In this document: piece by piece, positions 25,755 through 33,857 of the stretch
How the letters are laid out: every line of letters starts with the position of its first letter
How positions within the stretch are numbered: position 1 is the stretch's first letter
Source of the DNA: Candidatus Methanoperedens sp. BLZ2
GTDB lineage: Archaea; Halobacteriota; Methanosarcinia; Methanosarcinales; Methanoperedenaceae
DNA length: 64,000 nucleotides
NCBI RefSeq assembly: GCF_002487355.1
Contig: NZ_NTMG01000041.1
Location: 33,334 to 97,333 of the forward strand
Direction of reading: 5' to 3'
Translations under genes and position numbers: made by a program
Notes under the pieces: model-generated
The model's input: the letters and a program-made list of their open reading frames with translations, nothing else
What the model was told of the DNA's origin: nothing
The model's database searches: none

Positions 25755-28202
25755 TCAAATCGATTCGACCTCCGCATCCGCCCATCTATCAACAAAAAGA
25801 TACTTGAGCATATCTATTATCAGGAAATTTGAATCGGTTTTTACCTCGATAGTCACTAAATTATCTTTCTGGCTAAATAATACTGAATCCAGGAGCTTTT
25901 TTTTCCTGTCCTTCACTGCGACCTCAAAACAGACCATCCCTTCATGTTTCTTAATGTCAAAACCAAGTCCATTTAAAAGCAGGTATTCCTGCAAACGATT
26001 CTGGAAACTGTACTTTGAAGGATCGTCCCACAGTGATACTATCTTAAAATTATTTCCGACTTCTTTTCCGTCGAAAGATGAGATATCCAATAGTGATGAT
26101 TCGATATTCTCTTCCTTGAGGCGCTCAATGAATATTTCCTGACTTCCCGAAAATTCAAAATCATACAGGAATCGGCCGAAAAGGAAACCATATCCTTTGG
26201 AAGCTTGCATATTCTGCACCTGCCTGCATAAAAGATAGTCCTTTATAAGTGCAGGTATTTGTTCAAGAATAGATTTCCCGATAAATGCGCATTTTGCTTC
26301 CGGGGTCAGGTATCGCCCGGATTCTTTTAAGGTAACTGCTGCCTGCACGATCTTTGGCCTTTTCTTTTTCTCTACGGTATTTTTGAGTCTTTCGAGATCT
26401 TTCTGTAAAACCACAGGAACCGATAAAAGTTTTTGTTCTTCACATCCCCCGCACCCGATGCAGCCACCTTTTCCTTCAAGACAATATCCATTGTCTGTAA
26501 AATTCATGGATCTGGTATACATTTTATAAAGAAATGACCTGGCAGGAGTGCCTTTCAGGCTTTCAAAAGGAAAAACGTAATTCATGTCTTTAGCTTCGGA
26601 TATTCCATTGCCTGATGCTGATCTTAAATCACAGATAAGCAAATTTTTGTCACCGATCATATGTTCACCATCAAAGTATCCACCCTTTCTGGCAAATCCG
26701 GAAATGACCCCAAAACATTCAAAACCTGCAAGAACAATATGCTGCGATATCAGGAATTCCTCTATATCCTGTGCCATCCTGAACTCAAAGTTATTGGTTT
26801 CACAATCCCTCTTAATATCCCCTTTTATCTTTTTTATGCTCTCAGGATCTTTTATGGTCCGGCTGAATTGCAGGGGTGTAAAAGGAAGGTTTGAAAGAAG
26901 ACTGAAACTCATAATTGTCCTGCAGCCCGGTGATAATTTTGTTTTTAAATTTTTAAGCTTCATTATGAAAGTTTTGAATTCCCGGCAGTCATTTTCATTT
27001 TCAAGACCTGTAATTATGAAAAATAATTTTATTTGCCTTGGTTTTCTCGAATAGATATGTTCAAGCGATATGAGAAGTTCCTTTTCAGACAAACTCTTAT
27101 GCAAAAAACGTCTCATCCTGTCGTTTATCCCTTCCACCCCCAGCGTGAAAGTCCTTTTCCCGGAAAGTATCTCAAGATCAAGAAGCTCAGGGTGCATTGC
27201 GATGATGTCTGCCCGCTGGCTCTTGAAATTCACAAATTTTGCAATTTCATTAAGGCCAGCGATTATTATTGAGATTCCTGTATGAAGATTGAAATTAAAA
27301 CTCAGAAAATCAAACCCGGTAGGTGCATGTTTTACTTTTACTTCAAGCGCTTTTGAAAGGATGTCCCCGGGTTCATATTCTCTGAATGGTTTTCTTGTAT
27401 GCCCTTCAAAGCAGAATGAACAGAAGCATGGGCACCCCTGAGTTATCTGGAGTTTTACCGTATTCTCAATATCGGTATTCAATACCGGGTATTCGGTTAT
27501 AATATACGAAGCCTGCGGCGTTTTAGGGGGAGCAATACCAATACTATCCGGGATCGGAAGCCTGATATCAAACAATCCTTTTACTTCGGTTTCAAGAAGA
27601 TGCAGTACCAGCTTCTTTGGTTTTTCTTTACTGTCATTCACGATAGAAGCGATTTTCCCGACAGCTCCTTCGCCTTCCCCGAAAAATAGCGCATCAATAA
27701 AAGAATCGCCTTCCGGCGATATGGCACATTGAGCCATCAGTGCATTTGAGCCACCCATAATTACGATGGGGCGAAGCGTTTGTCTTTCTGACTTCAGGGC
27801 CGGGATCCCGGTATTTGAAAAGAGATATGGCAGATTGAATAATTCCAGGGTGAAAGAGTTGGATATCAGAATAAGATCAAAATCATTTATTGGACGGAGG
27901 GATTGGATGCCCAGGAAAAATGGTATTTTGTTATCATTGAAAAACCGGATATTCTTTGGATCGGGAAAAAATGCATAATCAATATATGCCAGAGGCAGAG
28001 CTCTTCGTATTTCCTGGAAAAGAAAATGATGCGTTATGGATTCCCTGATATTTTGAAAAGGAGAGAGACGAACGATCAATACCCGCAGCCGGGCATTCTC
28101 AAATCCCGGGTTATTGAATGTGGGATTTGCGCGGGGAAAAAAGATGCGGTATCCCTCAATCTTATGAAAATTCTTTAATATAATTTCGGAATGATCAATC
28201 AT
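25755..28202 (-). CDS. Large B12-type radical SAM protein of unknown substrate
   Basis: 815 residues. A cobalamin-binding-like Rossmann part occupies about 35-215; a radical SAM core begins with CPCFCSFC near residue 257 (C-x3-C-x2-C). An extra Cys cluster, CIGCGGC, near 590 could hold another iron-sulfur cluster. The last ~200 residues resemble the DUF2344-type C-terminal domain. The architecture is close to the uncharacterised TIGR03960/TIGR03936 pair but with an inserted Cys cluster. It is the first gene of the minus-strand redox array. Substrate unknown. Confidence 0.75.
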   Translation of the reverse strand: MIDHSEIILKNFHKIEGYRIFFPRANPTFNNPGFENARLRVLIVRLSPFQNIRESITHHFLFQEIRRALPLAYIDYAFFPDPKNIRFFNDNKIPFFLGIQSLRPINDFDLILISNSFTLELFNLPYLFSNTGIPALKSERQTLRPIVIMGGSNALMAQCAISPEGDSFIDALFFGEGEGAVGKIASIVNDSKEKPKKLVLHLLETEVKGLFDIRLPIPDSIGIAPPKTPQASYIITEYPVLNTDIENTVKLQITQGCPCFCSFCFEGHTRKPFREYEPGDILSKALEVKVKHAPTGFDFLSFNFNLHTGISIIIAGLNEIAKFVNFKSQRADIIAMHPELLDLEILSGKRTFTLGVEGINDRMRRFLHKSLSEKELLISLEHIYSRKPRQIKLFFIITGLENENDCREFKTFIMKLKNLKTKLSPGCRTIMSFSLLSNLPFTPLQFSRTIKDPESIKKIKGDIKRDCETNNFEFRMAQDIEEFLISQHIVLAGFECFGVISGFARKGGYFDGEHMIGDKNLLICDLRSASGNGISEAKDMNYVFPFESLKGTPARSFLYKMYTRSMNFTDNGYCLEGKGGCIGCGGCEEQKLLSVPVVLQKDLERLKNTVEKKKRPKIVQAAVTLKESGRYLTPEAKCAFIGKSILEQIPALIKDYLLCRQVQNMQASKGYGFLFGRFLYDFEFSGSQEIFIERLKEENIESSLLDISSFDGKEVGNNFKIVSLWDDPSKYSFQNRLQEYLLLNGLGFDIKKHEGMVCFEVAVKDRKKKLLDSVLFSQKDNLVTIEVKTDSNFLIIDMLKYLFVDRWADAEVESI

Positions 28203-28514
28203 ATCTGCTGTTAATTCTCTGTGCCCAAATTCTAAACCCTATTAACCTTCATGAACATAATGCCTTTTACAGAATAATGGTTTTTACAAAATATCATAAT
28301 ATTTAATAAAAATGTCATCATGATATTATTAATTCAAAGAGTAAGATTTATTAATGAGTTTTTTCATAATAGTATTCAGTGAAGTATTTGGTTCGAGAAA
28401 TAGTTTTCTTCAAAAATAACCCAGCTGGATTTTGTATAATTTATTTTTAATAATATTTACTAAAAGATACTAAATAGTTATGATAATTTTTAATAATAAA
28501 GAGGAGGATAAATT
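28203..28514. other. AT-rich divergent promoter region
   Basis: 312 bases between the minus-strand radical SAM gene and the plus-strand small Cys-rich gene, very AT-rich. A TATA-like ACTAAATAGTT at about 28469-28479 suits the small gene. I see no RNA gene or repeat here. Confidence 0.35.
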
Positions 28515-28661
28515 TTGAAGTATTGTGTTGATTGCAGACACTTCTCAACAAAAGTGAAAGGAAGCAACAGGGAACAATACGATGGTTCCTGCACCAGGAT
28601 GAAAAAAAATGTGTATGAAACAAATCTTGGATGCAAAGAATTCAATGAAGAACGCGTTTAG
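28515..28661 (+). CDS. 48-residue Cys-rich protein
   Basis: A small gene with a strong ribosome binding site (GAGGAGGAT, 28501-28509) and TTG start. The product begins KYCVDCRHF and ends NLGCKEFNEERV, with CVDC, a middle SC and a late GC, enough for one zinc or iron-sulfur site. It ends 6 bases before the permease gene and is likely to be translated with it. Not recognised as a named family; the tight Cys spacing, good ribosome binding site and operon position are the evidence that it is real. Confidence 0.7.
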   Translation: MKYCVDCRHFSTKVKGSNREQYDGSCTRMKKNVYETNLGCKEFNEERV

Positions 28662-28667
28662 GCATAA

Positions 28668-29957
28668 TTGAATCAGCTTCTGGCTGTTGGTGTTTTTTTA
28701 TTTACGTATGCACTGATAGTCCTTAAGCCAAAAAAGATCAATGAAGCCCATGCGGCTTTAATTGGCGCGGTCCTTTCTGTAATATTCCTTCTCAAGCCTC
28801 ACCAGGTACTTGAAGCTCTTGGTATTTCGACACAGGAAATGCCAGTGCCTCTTGTTACAACATGGAATGTAGTTATAATTCTTATAACCTTAATGATTAT
28901 CTCAAGTCTTCTTGATGATTACGGGTTCTTTGCATACTGCGCAAGGAAAGCGATACATGCATCAGGGAACAGCGGGCACAAATTATTTTTATATACATAT
29001 CTTGTGGTCTCATCAATAGCTCTTTTTGCCGGGAATGATGTCGTCATCCTGACTACAACTCCCATTATCCTTATTTTTTGTAAAAATGCCGGGATAAATC
29101 CAAAACCATATATGTATGCATCTTTTTTTGCTGCAAATACGTTCTCAATACCGCTTTATATCGGGAATCTTACAAATATCCTGATAGGGGATAGTTTCGG
29201 GCTTGATTATTTCGGATTTACCGGATACATGTTCCTTCCTACGATCGCAGCAGCTTCTGTAAATTATCATTTATTGAAATATATCTTCAGGAAACAGATA
29301 CCGCTTAGTTTTAGCTTGAAAGATGATTTCGAAGTAACTATAAAAAATAAACCTATTGTAACCCTGGGACTTGTAGTATTGCTTGGCGTCATCATTTTTG
29401 GAGGTATAGCGAATTATTATAAAGTGCCAATATCCTTTGTGACATTAAGCGGGGCTTTGATCCTGTTGATTTCCGAGAGAAGAATTGCACATCGGCTAAA
29501 CATGATATCATGGAATGTTGTGGTCTTTGTTATCGGGCTTTTCATCGTAGTAAAAAGCCTGGATGCAAGCGGAGTAAATAGCAAAATAGGCGAAATGGTT
29601 TTTACAGGATTGAGCGATAATATTTTCATCGCAATTTATTCCATGTCGCTTTTGTCTGCTTTAATGTGCAATCTTGTAAATAATATTCCCATGACAGCCA
29701 TGATGCTTTCAATAATCCAGCAGGCAAATCTATCCCCGTCAATGAACACGGCAATGGGTTACTCGCTTGTTATCGGTTCAAACCTTGGCGCCAATTTTAC
29801 CACATTCGGGGCGCTTGCCGGGATACTCTGGCTTGAAAGCGCGCGCAGGTATGGATGGAATACTACAATGACCGATCTTCTTAAGATCGGATTATTCGTT
29901 ACTCCTATTGCCATACTGGGAGCAAGCATAGTGCTTGCGGTAGAACTATCTTTTTAA
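28668..29957 (+). CDS. ArsB/NhaD-superfamily (SLC13-type) permease
   Basis: 429 residues with about 11-12 membrane segments. AGNDVVILTTTPIIL and NNIPMTAMML are the two half-repeats of ion transporters related to ArsB and NhaD, and GSNLGANFTTFGAL fits the same superfamily. It may expel arsenite or another anion, or exchange Na+/H+; the substrate cannot be chosen from sequence and no arsR or arsC lies nearby. The start is TTG 28668, directly behind the small Cys-rich gene. Confidence 0.78.
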   Translation: MNQLLAVGVFLFTYALIVLKPKKINEAHAALIGAVLSVIFLLKPHQVLEALGISTQEMPVPLVTTWNVVIILITLMIISSLLDDYGFFAYCARKAIHASGNSGHKLFLYTYLVVSSIALFAGNDVVILTTTPIILIFCKNAGINPKPYMYASFFAANTFSIPLYIGNLTNILIGDSFGLDYFGFTGYMFLPTIAAASVNYHLLKYIFRKQIPLSFSLKDDFEVTIKNKPIVTLGLVVLLGVIIFGGIANYYKVPISFVTLSGALILLISERRIAHRLNMISWNVVVFVIGLFIVVKSLDASGVNSKIGEMVFTGLSDNIFIAIYSMSLLSALMCNLVNNIPMTAMMLSIIQQANLSPSMNTAMGYSLVIGSNLGANFTTFGALAGILWLESARRYGWNTTMTDLLKIGLFVTPIAILGASIVLAVELSF

Positions 29958-30017
29958 AATTTCCGGCCCTGACACTCTTTAATTTCGTGAATCGATACAT
30001 TCTATTTCTGGATAACA

Positions 30018-30062
30018 GTAGATATATATCTGTTTGAGTAGTACTCAAACCCCAGTTCAGGT
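30018..30062 (+). promoter_or_regulatory. rpl18a operon promoter with 19-bp palindrome
   Basis: GATATATATC (30021-30030) is a TATA box. It is followed directly by GTTTGAGTA-G-TACTCAAAC at 30032-30050, a perfect 9-bp inverted repeat that lies where transcription should begin. AGGTGAT (30059-30065) is the ribosome binding site. The palindrome could be an operator or form a hairpin at the 5' end of the mRNA. Confidence 0.6.
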
Positions 30063-30068
30063 GATATT

Positions 30069-30248
30069 ATGAATTTTATAGTCAAAGGAAATTTCAAAGC
30101 AGGACAAAAATGGGAACAATTTACAAAAAAGATAACAACATTAAACAAGAGTCTGGCATTAGAAAAGACATTTTCCCTTCTTGGAAGCGAGCACAGGTTA
30201 AGACGCAGTTTAATTAAGATAAATTCAGTAGACGAGGCTAAAGAATGA
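30069..30248 (+). CDS. rpl18a: Large ribosomal subunit protein L18Ae (LX)
   Basis: 59 residues, the usual size of archaeal LX. The N-terminus NFIVKGNFKAG and the C-terminal part LLGSEHRLRRSLIKI are typical. It is part of the 50S subunit near the exit-site rim. ATG 30069 has AGGTGAT 3-4 bases upstream. Its stop overlaps the pfdA start (ATGA), and ftsY follows: the conserved archaeal cluster of translation, folding and targeting genes. Confidence 0.92.
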   Translation: MNFIVKGNFKAGQKWEQFTKKITTLNKSLALEKTFSLLGSEHRLRRSLIKINSVDEAKE

Positions 30249-30694
30249 GTGGTGTATTGAACCAGCAGCAACTAGCGGAATTATCAGAAAAGCACCAGGT
30301 CTACCAGTACCAGGCGGAATCCATTGCACAGCAGATAAATATGGTTAAGTTGACAATCAAGGATGTGGAGACTGCATTGACCACAATCACTGCTTTAAAA
30401 GACGAACCATCGGGGATAGAAACACTTGTGCCCATCGGTTTTGGTTCTTTCGTCAAGGCGAACCTGGTAAATACGGATACTATTGTTGTTGGAATCGGGG
30501 CGGGAGTGAGCGTTGAGAAAAAAATAGACGATGCCAGATCATTCCTTGAAAAAAGGAAAGATGAACTTACAAAATATTATGATCAGCTGAACACTACAAT
30601 AGCAAAGATTGGCCAGGAACTTCAAAATATAGAGAAAATAGTTCAAAAGCACCAGCAATCCCAGCAGCAACAGCAGCCCATGCGCGCCGAATAA
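30245..30694 (+). CDS. pfdA: Prefoldin subunit alpha
   Basis: 149 residues: N-terminal coiled-coil helix, central beta hairpins (LVPIGFGSFVKA, TIVVGIGAGVSVEK) and C-terminal coiled coil, then a Gln-rich tail. Two alpha and four beta subunits form the jellyfish-shaped hexamer that hands unfolded proteins to the thermosome. It is translationally coupled to rpl18a by an ATGA overlap and is 15 bases from ftsY. Confidence 0.94.
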   Translation: MSGVLNQQQLAELSEKHQVYQYQAESIAQQINMVKLTIKDVETALTTITALKDEPSGIETLVPIGFGSFVKANLVNTDTIVVGIGAGVSVEKKIDDARSFLEKRKDELTKYYDQLNTTIAKIGQELQNIEKIVQKHQQSQQQQQPMRAE

Positions 30695-30709
30695 TTTCAT
30701 ATATTTCAC

Positions 30710-31861
30710 ATGTTTGAAAAACTCAAAGAGAAACTTGGCGGTTTTAAGAAAGCACTTGGCACAGTTTTAGAAACAAAAGAAAAAGAAGCTATAAAAACAG
30801 AACCTGCAAAGGTCGAATCCGTAAAGGTTAAAACCGTTAAGGCCGGGATCAAAACTGATGTTAAAGCGGATGTTAAAACTGACCTTAATACCCGGGTCAC
30901 AAGTTCGGAGACCGGGGAGATCGGAGAGATCAGGAAAACTCCAGAACCTGCAATCCCGCCAAAAGCTCCTGAAAAATTCGGCATATTCGATAAGATCAAA
31001 GCAGCGGTCTTTGAACAGGAATTCATAATAGAAGAAAGCAGCGTAAAAGATATTCTCTGGGAGCTTGAGATGGCGCTTCTTGAGAGTGATGTAGCGCTTC
31101 CTGTCGCTGAAAAAATAGTTGAGTCAATAAAATTAGAGCTTGTTGGAACAAGGAGAAAAATCGGCTCCGATACGGGTAAGATCGTCGAAGACGCGCTTAA
31201 AAAAGCCATTCTTAAAGTTATTTCAGTAGATTATTTTGATTTTGATGAGTTCATCAAGAAGGCCAATAAACCGGTAAGCATTGTTTTTGTTGGTGTAAAT
31301 GGAACAGGCAAGACCACAACTGTTGCAAAAATGGCAGAACGCTTTAAATCGCAGAATTATTCTGTCGTTATCGCTGCGGGCGATACATTCCGCGCCGGCG
31401 CAATTGAGCAGATAGACAGGCATGCAGAAGCTCTCGGGATAAAGATCATCAAGCACCAGGAAGGCTCTGACCCCGCAGCAATAATATATGATGCTATACA
31501 GTTCGCAAAAGCAAAGCACAAGGACATCGTGCTTGCAGATACGGCTGGGAGAATGCATATCAATATTAATCTTATGGACCAGTTAAAAAAGATATGCAGG
31601 GTCAACAATCCTGATCTTATTATTTTCGTGGATGAGGCTATAGCAGGTAACGATGCTGTTGAAAGGGCAAAGCTATTCAACAGCGCTGTGCCATTTAGCG
31701 GGAGCATTTTGACAAAAGCGGATGCAGATTCAAAAGGCGGCGCAGCGATATCAATATCATACACTACCGGGAAGCCAATACTTTTCCTTGGAGTCGGGCA
31801 AACCTATAAAGATCTTGTCAAATTCGAGCCTCAGTGGTTAATCTCACGGTTATTCGAATAA
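30710..31861 (+). CDS. ftsY: Signal recognition particle receptor FtsY
   Basis: 383 residues. The first ~95 residues are a charged Lys/Val/Thr/Asp-rich A-domain, followed by the helical N domain and the GTPase G domain: GVNGTGKTTT near 195, DTAGRMH, TKADADSKGG and the closing GVGQ...DLVKFEPQWL. It docks SRP-bound ribosomes at the membrane. It is the last gene of the rpl18a-pfdA-ftsY set. No clear Shine-Dalgarno is seen before ATG 30710. Confidence 0.96.
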   Translation: MFEKLKEKLGGFKKALGTVLETKEKEAIKTEPAKVESVKVKTVKAGIKTDVKADVKTDLNTRVTSSETGEIGEIRKTPEPAIPPKAPEKFGIFDKIKAAVFEQEFIIEESSVKDILWELEMALLESDVALPVAEKIVESIKLELVGTRRKIGSDTGKIVEDALKKAILKVISVDYFDFDEFIKKANKPVSIVFVGVNGTGKTTTVAKMAERFKSQNYSVVIAAGDTFRAGAIEQIDRHAEALGIKIIKHQEGSDPAAIIYDAIQFAKAKHKDIVLADTAGRMHININLMDQLKKICRVNNPDLIIFVDEAIAGNDAVERAKLFNSAVPFSGSILTKADADSKGGAAISISYTTGKPILFLGVGQTYKDLVKFEPQWLISRLFE

Positions 31862-31915
31862 TAGTGATTTGATCATGTAAAGTTTTTTGTGTTTAGATCG
31901 CTTATTGTATAAAAA

Positions 31916-32761
31916 ATGCAAAACAAAATCGGTAAAGCTTTCGCCCCTGCCCATATATCAGGTATTTTCATAATCGACATTAAAAAAGACCCGTCACTTT
32001 CAGGTTCAATGGGCTGCGGAATATGTCTTGAGGACGGCGCTGTAACAGAAGTGCGCCCATCAAAGGAAACAATAATCAGGATCAATGGGATTGTTACTGG
32101 GGCCCCCACAACATTATCGGCAATAGGGCTCCTGACCCCTGAACCTGTGCTCGTTGATACAAAACTTGACATACCCATCGGCGCTGGGTTTGGTGCAAGC
32201 GGAGCCGGGGCATTGAGCGCCGCACTTTCGCTAAATGAAGCGCTCTCCCTGGATTTGACCTTTAAAGAAGTAGCAGGAGCCGCTCATTGTGCCGAAGTGA
32301 CTAACATGACAGGGCTTGGAGATGTCACAGGAATGACCTTTGGCGGCATGGTTATCCGGAAAAAAGCAGGCGCGCCTTTTCGTGGGATTATTGATAAGAT
32401 CCCATCCAGGAATACAAAAATATCCTGGATAGAGTTCAATGAAATCTCCACGAAATCAGTTTTATCCGATGAACTGAAACAGAAGACCATAAACAGGGCC
32501 GGAAAATCAAGGCTCAAAGAACTCTTTAAAAAACCCACGGTTGAAAATTTCATGATACAATCCGCAGCATTCGCAAAAGATATTGAACTCATGAGCCCCA
32601 GGGTAAAAGATGCCATCGAAGCTGTAAAAGCCGCAGGCGGTCTTGCAAGCCAGGCAATGCTTGGAGATACTGTTTTTGCAATAAACGATAATGGCGCACT
32701 TATGGAGTTCGGGAAAGTCCATGAAAGCAGGATAAGTAATGCCGGGGCACACCTGATATGA
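31916..32761 (+). CDS. Pantoate kinase (archaeal GHMP type)
   Basis: 281 residues with the GHMP-kinase P-loop IPIGAGFGASGAGAL near residue 86 and the N-terminal AFAPAHISG stretch. Archaeal pantoate kinase makes 4-phosphopantoate from pantoate and ATP, the first of two steps that replace bacterial PanC. The next gene, overlapping by 4 bases, encodes the second step, which makes the assignment firm. A TATA-like TTGTATAAAA lies just before the ATG, so it may be leaderless. Confidence 0.93.
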   Translation: MQNKIGKAFAPAHISGIFIIDIKKDPSLSGSMGCGICLEDGAVTEVRPSKETIIRINGIVTGAPTTLSAIGLLTPEPVLVDTKLDIPIGAGFGASGAGALSAALSLNEALSLDLTFKEVAGAAHCAEVTNMTGLGDVTGMTFGGMVIRKKAGAPFRGIIDKIPSRNTKISWIEFNEISTKSVLSDELKQKTINRAGKSRLKELFKKPTVENFMIQSAAFAKDIELMSPRVKDAIEAVKAAGGLASQAMLGDTVFAINDNGALMEFGKVHESRISNAGAHLI

Positions 32762-33507
32762 TACCGAAAAGCCATCCTCGATATGAGTCTCTTATGGCGC
32801 GTGAGTTAATAGTTGAAGGGGTCAGGAAAGGTATTACAAGTACCCAGGGTTTGATAGCACAGGGGCGGGGGGAAGCATTTGATTATTTGATAGGTGAGAA
32901 AACCACAGAAAGCGCTTTGCGTGCTGAGAAGGTGGCAGCGGCAAAGTTACTTCTTGCAAAAAAACCTGTAATATCGGTGAATGGAAATGCCGCAGCCCTT
33001 GTCGGTTTTGAACTCATAAGGTTAAGCGAACTTGTAAATGCGCCTCTTGAAGTTAATTTATTTCACAGGACAGAAGAAAGGGTAAATAAAATCATGGGGC
33101 ATCTTCGATCCCTCGGTGCAAAAAATCTGGTTACAAAGAACGATGCTCTGATCCCCGGACTTGAACATGACCGCGCAAAAGTAGACCGTGATGGCATCTT
33201 CGCAGCTGATGTCGTTCTTGTACCTCTTGAGGATGGCGACAGGTGCAAAGCACTTGTAGGTATGGGAAAAACCGTAATTGCCATTGACCTCAATCCGCTT
33301 TCAAGGACTGCGCAATGTGCAACGATAACTATTGTGGATAATATAATCCGCGCTGTGCCCAATATTTCAAAATTTGCAGAAGAATTGAAAGAACTGGAAC
33401 AGGAACAACTTAAAGATATTGTTATGGGCTATGATAATAAACAGACACTGTCTCTTGCTATTGAAGAAATAAACAAGAACTTAATCTCTTTTATAGGCAG
33501 GTCATGA
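32758..33507 (+). CDS. 4-phosphopantoate--beta-alanine ligase (phosphopantothenate synthetase)
   Basis: 249 residues with the DUF137/PPS pattern: PKSHPRYESL at the start, GLIAQGRGEAFDYLIGE, SVNGNAAAL, LFHRTEER, IDLNPLSRTA. It joins 4-phosphopantoate to beta-alanine in the archaeal coenzyme A pathway. The overlap with pantoate kinase (ATGA) shows that the two steps are co-expressed. Confidence 0.94.
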   Translation: MIPKSHPRYESLMARELIVEGVRKGITSTQGLIAQGRGEAFDYLIGEKTTESALRAEKVAAAKLLLAKKPVISVNGNAAALVGFELIRLSELVNAPLEVNLFHRTEERVNKIMGHLRSLGAKNLVTKNDALIPGLEHDRAKVDRDGIFAADVVLVPLEDGDRCKALVGMGKTVIAIDLNPLSRTAQCATITIVDNIIRAVPNISKFAEELKELEQEQLKDIVMGYDNKQTLSLAIEEINKNLISFIGRS

Positions 33508-33684
33508 TATTACCAATATCGTTAGGTGCATTCCCACCGCAAAAGTCGGTCATCGCCATCAACTGCGGTTCATAAATGAACATGAAAAAAACAGCGAACT
33601 ATACAGAAAACAAGAATTTGCTGCTATGCTTTACGCTCTTTGCGTCCTTTGCGGTGTTAAGGGCTCGGAATGCGGGATATAATA

Positions 33685-33774
33685 CGGGCGCGGGGGGATT
33701 CGAACCCCCGACCTACAGCTAGCTCCAATATTATTTAGGAGGCTGCCGCCCTATCCAGACTAGGCCACGCGCCC
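33685..33774 (-). tRNA. tRNA-Arg (CCT) with 15-nt intron
   Basis: Acceptor GGGCGCG/CGCGCCC, D-arm GCCT...AGGGC, anticodon stem GCAGC/GCTGT, T-arm CGGGG-TTCGAAT-CCCCC and discriminator G. The anticodon loop is split by a 15-nt intron at 33721-33735 after position 37. CTCC pairs with GGAG to form the 4-bp helix of a bulge-helix-bulge motif, with 3-base bulges TAA and CTA. After splicing the loop reads CT-CCT-AA. The terminal CCA is not encoded. No gene was seen in the rest of 33508-33857. Confidence 0.93.
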
Positions 33775-33857
33775 TTGGGGTTTTTACTAAATGTCAGTGG
33801 TTTGTATTTAATATATCGTATCTTTCGGACAAAAACGGTATTATTCGGGACACGAAG

